DNA from: CAZAGD01 sp049699975
GTDB taxonomy: Bacteria; Desulfobacterota; SM23-61
DNA: 8,891 nt
Direction: 5' to 3'
Assembly: GCA_049699975.1 (NCBI GenBank)
Contig: JBNAWB010000155.1
Location: forward strand, 1 to 8,891
Notes under the pieces: generated by a model
What the model was told of the DNA's origin: nothing
The model's database searches: none
What the model saw: only the letters and a program-made list of their open reading frames with translations
Position numbers and translations under genes: made by a program
Shown here: in pieces, positions 6,689 through 8,891 of the stretch
Numbering within the stretch: the first letter of the stretch is position 1
Layout of the letters: every line of letters starts with the position of its first letter

Positions 6689-7297
6689 ATGCCTTGGTTC
6701 CGCAAGAAAAAGAAAAGTGACTTTTGTGAGATGCTCCATGCTCAATCAGAAAAAGTTCTGGAAGGATTGGATGCGCTGTACGATTGGGCCAGCGGGGAAG
6801 ATGAGGAGAAAAGAGAAAGAGTAAAAGAGATTGAAAGAGAAGCTGACGAATTAAGACGCATTCTAATCGAAGAACTCAACCAGACTTTTGTGACCCCTTT
6901 TGATCGGGAAGATATCTTTTCTTTGTCTCGGGCTATAGATGACGTAATGGATTATGCGGACCGTACAGTGGATGAGATGGAAATTTATGAGGTAAAAGCA
7001 AATAAACACATCATCCAGATGATTAATATTTTACGCAATGCGGCCCGCGAACTTAGTGACGCTATTCGTTTGATCAAAAAATATCCTAATATAGCCTTAG
7101 AGCATGCCACTAAGGCCAAAGCATGTGAGAATGAAATGGAAAGCGCTTACCACCGAGCTCTGGCTGATCTTTTTAAAGGTACGGACACAATTTATATGCT
7201 GAAGATGCGCGAAATTTATCGTCATCTTTCCAATGCCGCTGACCGGGGAGATGAAGCAGCTAATCTTATCGGCGATATTGTAGTGAAAATGACCTAA
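6689..7297 (+). CDS. DUF47 (PhoU-like) PiT accessory protein
   Basis: A 202-residue, all-helical cytosolic protein of the DUF47/PhoU_div family (PF01865), which normally sits beside PiT permeases and is thought to modulate phosphate transport. The family hallmark TFVTPFDREDIFSLSRAIDD spans residues 66-85. Metal-binding-type acidic repeats are visible: EREAD (49-53), DDVMDY (84-89), CENEMESAYHRAL (146-158) and ADRGDEAANLIGDI (184-197), the pattern shared with PhoU. The N-terminus PWFRKKKK is typical of the family and supports the ATG. The order here is permease first and accessory second, and the two are separated by a 162-base gap with its own candidate promoter, so they may be expressed independently. 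It should not be named phoU, since the classical PhoU works with PstSCAB, which is absent from the window. Confidence 0.9.
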   Translation: MPWFRKKKKSDFCEMLHAQSEKVLEGLDALYDWASGEDEEKRERVKEIEREADELRRILIEELNQTFVTPFDREDIFSLSRAIDDVMDYADRTVDEMEIYEVKANKHIIQMINILRNAARELSDAIRLIKKYPNIALEHATKAKACENEMESAYHRALADLFKGTDTIYMLKMREIYRHLSNAADRGDEAANLIGDIVVKMT

Positions 7298-7307
7298 GGA
7301 ATGCGCT

Positions 7308-7673
7308 ATGCGCCTTTTCTTCGCTTTCCTTGCGGCCGGCTATATTTTTTTAATTTTTTTTCTGGCTGATTCCTCAGTAGTTAACCACCTTGGTCATTTC
7401 AATCCTTTTAGCCTTTTGCATATTCCCCTTTATGGCGTGCTGACGGTTTTTCTTTTTTTATCTATCCACCCGGAACAAAAATCGGCGCATAAAAATTCTT
7501 ACCTCGGCACCGCTTTGATTGCTGGAGCAGTGAGTATTTTGGATGAATTATATCAGTCTTTTCTACCTAACCGAGAAGCTTCCGGGGGAGATGTATTATT
7601 AGATTTAATGGGCATAATTCTGGCGCTCTTTATCAGTAAACACCTTCACGGCGCCCTTTTCCGTTTTCGATAA
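7308..7673 (+). CDS. VanZ-like small membrane protein
   Basis: A 121-residue inner-membrane protein of the VanZ-like family (PF04892). About four hydrophobic segments are visible, near residues 5-21, 33-52, 64-79 and 96-112. The family core is present: HIPLYGVL (38-45), then DELYQSFLPNR (79-89) and GGDVLLDLMG (93-102), with conserved E80, Q83, R89, D95 and D99. VanZ was named from a teicoplanin-resistance gene, but most chromosomal relatives of this size have no established role, so resistance should not be inferred. It starts 10 bases after DUF47 with AAGGA at 7296-7300 as ribosome binding site, and ends 57 bases before the next start. Its position in a phosphate gene run is not explained. 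Confidence 0.85.
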   Translation: MRLFFAFLAAGYIFLIFFLADSSVVNHLGHFNPFSLLHIPLYGVLTVFLFLSIHPEQKSAHKNSYLGTALIAGAVSILDELYQSFLPNREASGGDVLLDLMGIILALFISKHLHGALFRFR

Positions 7674-7720
7674 TGGGAGATGGATAAAGGGAAATACATT
7701 GATCCAGAATTCTCTTATAA

Positions 7721-7728
7721 AGGAGGAG
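7721..7728 (+). promoter_or_regulatory. Strong Shine-Dalgarno site fixing the OMP start
   Basis: AGGAGGAG lies two bases before the ATG at 7731, part of AAAGGAGGAGTT. It supports 7731 rather than the in-frame ATG at 7680, which would put 17 polar residues before the signal peptide. It is the only strong Shine-Dalgarno site directly in front of a convincing gene in the window. Confidence 0.8.
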
Positions 7729-7730
7729 TT

Positions 7731-8501
7731 ATGAAAAAAAATTTACTAGTGCTGGGGGTTTTGGTGTTTTTGAGTTGGCCCTTTTTCTCCTGGGCGCAGA
7801 TTGGCGAAGATTATAACATCCAGATCGAAGGAAGATATTGGAAACCAAGATTGGATTCAACAGTAAAGATTGTGGAGAGTGGGATTGGTAATGAATTCAA
7901 TTTAGTTGATGATTTGGGGTTTGCAAAAGATAAAGATACGGGGGAAGGAAGATTGCAGATTAAATTTCTGCGGAAGCATAAATTCAATTTTTCATTCTTA
8001 CCCTTGAAATGGGAAGGGGATAGGATTATCACCCGCACCATTGAATTTTCGGGAAAGACTTATACTGCGGGAACCAGAGTGCAGTCTAAGCTTGATCTCA
8101 ATCTTTTTAAAGTGGGTTATGAATACGATTTTCTTACTGGCCAATATGGCTTTTTAGGGGCCACCATAGATGTGTTAATAGGTAATGTGGCCATTGAGCT
8201 TAAAGCTCCAGAATTGGCGATCCAGGAGAAAGAAGAAGGAACTGCTCCTCTACCCATGATAGGCTTAATGGGTCGTCTTTATCCTTTTAAATGGCTCAAC
8301 TTTACAGTTAAGATTTCTGGCCTCCCCGCAGGGAGTTATGGTCATATTTTAGATGCGGAAGCGAGCTTGAACATCAATCCTGTCAAATACGTAGGGATTG
8401 CCGGCGGGTATCGTTACTTCGAAGTAAGAGGGAGATATAATGACAATTCCGTAGATTTTAGGCTGGATGGTCCCTTTGCGGCTTTGAGGATTCGTTTTTA
8501 A
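7731..8501 (+). CDS. Putative outer-membrane beta-barrel protein
   Basis: A 256-residue exported protein. The N-terminus is a classical signal peptide: KK, a hydrophobic core (residues 5-19) and a cleavage site after SWA (A22), leaving QIGEDYNIQIEGRYW. The rest has no transmembrane helices but shows alternating hydrophobic and polar strands with aromatic girdle residues, such as YNIQIEGRYWKP (28-39), YEYDF and GYRYFEVRGRY (226-236). It ends in GPFAALRIRF (247-256) with a C-terminal phenylalanine, the signal recognised by the Bam machinery. The size suits a small barrel of about 8-10 strands, like many OmpW/OmpA-like proteins, although I cannot assign a named family. The start at 7731 is chosen over 7680 because of the strong Shine-Dalgarno site and the signal peptide. 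It could be a porin serving this phosphate cluster or an unrelated last gene; the link is only positional. Confidence 0.8.
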   Translation: MKKNLLVLGVLVFLSWPFFSWAQIGEDYNIQIEGRYWKPRLDSTVKIVESGIGNEFNLVDDLGFAKDKDTGEGRLQIKFLRKHKFNFSFLPLKWEGDRIITRTIEFSGKTYTAGTRVQSKLDLNLFKVGYEYDFLTGQYGFLGATIDVLIGNVAIELKAPELAIQEKEEGTAPLPMIGLMGRLYPFKWLNFTVKISGLPAGSYGHILDAEASLNINPVKYVGIAGGYRYFEVRGRYNDNSVDFRLDGPFAALRIRF

Positions 8502-8583
8502 TTTTTTCTTCAGCCTGAGGCAGGCGGTGCATTTTTCGCCAAATTTTGCCAACTAACTTGAAAAAGATCTCCAAAAGGCCGTG

Positions 8584-8860
8584 GATCGCTTTTAATTTTG
8601 AACTCCGAACCGGGAATGATAAATCCAGACATAGCTTCGGCCTGCCTCTGGCCTGCCTCTGACAAAAGCCAGCGGGGCTCATTAAAATGAGGCGCGGGTC
8701 AACTCTTAAGTACAGGCGGGGAAAATTATTCTTTTCGGCCCAGAGGTGTTGAGCTATTTTTTGACTTTGTTAGCCAAGGCAGGCAAGTCCCCGCCGCCCT
8801 CTGCGGAAAAAAGGTGGATAAGTATAAAGACGTTAATTCCCAGCCGATTTTAATTTCGCC
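8584..8860. repeat. Long intergenic repeat, copy B (about 277 bp)
   Basis: This is the second copy of the element at 71-346, in the same orientation, starting with the shared GATCGCTTTT and ending in 29 identical bases (8832-8860). The GGCGGGG/CCCCGCC pair (8715-8721 with 8789-8795) is intact. The CGCCTC/GAGGCG stem is kept with one C-G turned into a T-G wobble (8643-8648 with 8689-8694). The GCCTGCCTC pair has one end mismatch (8651-8659 with 8776-8784), and the small GNRA-type hairpin has one mismatch and an AAAA loop (8659-8672). Copies this diverged are not a recent duplication. No open frame is shared with copy A. Confidence 0.8.
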
Positions 8861-8891
8861 TCTCCCCCTCCCGCCTGTCTCCTGCTGGTGA
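8861..8891. repeat. Repeat tail with the 25-bp terminal direct repeat, right copy
   Basis: After the end of the shared repeat, copy B continues into a C-rich tail whose last 25 bases (8867-8891) are identical to the first 25 of the window. Copy A lacks this tail and runs into a different C-rich sequence at 347. The two tails therefore define at least two variants of the repeat's right-hand flank. Confidence 0.85.

Noticed and set aside
7308..7673. Glycopeptide resistance gene, from VanZ similarity
   Set aside because: No vanA/vanH/vanX-type genes are near, and the VanZ-like family is widespread in genomes without any resistance role.
7699..7721. Promoter-like TTGATC and TATAAA before the outer-membrane gene
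   Set aside because: The spacing of 11 bases is far too short for a sigma70-type promoter.
7680..7730. Upstream ATG at 7680 for the outer-membrane protein
   Set aside because: It would add 17 polar residues before a normal signal peptide, whereas the ATG at 7731 has a near-perfect Shine-Dalgarno site.
8512..8535. Possible terminator after the outer-membrane gene (GCCTG-AGG-CAGGC, then TTTTT)
   Set aside because: The stem has only 5 bp with a 3-base loop, and the T-tract is six bases away from it, so it is too weak to call.

Overview
The window looks like a piece of an uncultured diderm (Gram-negative type) bacterium with an anaerobic or facultative respiratory life style. The diderm reading rests on a secreted beta-barrel protein with a C-terminal phenylalanine. 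The anaerobic reading rests on a complete three-subunit glycerol-3-phosphate dehydrogenase (GlpA, GlpB, GlpC). Nothing in the sequence fixes the phylum. All eight convincing genes lie on the + strand.

Layout. Positions 1-574 carry no convincing gene. They hold a copy of a roughly 276-bp intergenic repeat (71-346), then a spacer with a hairpin, a doubled AGGAGGT purine tract and two doubtful mini-ORFs, and finally a likely promoter (TTGACA at 517, TACATT at 541) overlapping a perfect palindrome. Positions 575-6526 are a tight co-directional run: a HAD-IIA (NagD-like) phosphatase, glpA, glpB, glpC and a PiT-family phosphate permease, with gaps of 57, 6, 24 and 3 bases. After a 162-base gap with a second candidate promoter (TGGACA at 6554, TAAAAT at 6578) come a DUF47/PhoU-like PiT partner protein, a small VanZ-like membrane protein and an outer-membrane beta-barrel protein (6689-8501). 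A second, diverged copy of the intergenic repeat follows (8584-8860), and the last 25 bases of the window exactly repeat the first 25.

How the genes work together. GlpABC oxidises sn-glycerol-3-phosphate to dihydroxyacetone phosphate and passes the electrons, through flavin and iron-sulfur centres, towards the membrane quinone pool. The co-transcribed HAD phosphatase may act on glycerol phosphate or a related phospho-sugar, releasing phosphate. PiT with its DUF47 partner handles inorganic phosphate. The region therefore reads as a glycerophosphate/phosphate module. No glycerol kinase, glycerol facilitator, G3P transporter or phosphodiesterase is present, so the source of G3P is not shown.

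The protein-coding part consists of recognisable families. The least explained material is the repeat element, with inverted repeats shared by both copies, the exact terminal repeat, and the hairpins lying against start codons that lack Shine-Dalgarno sequences.
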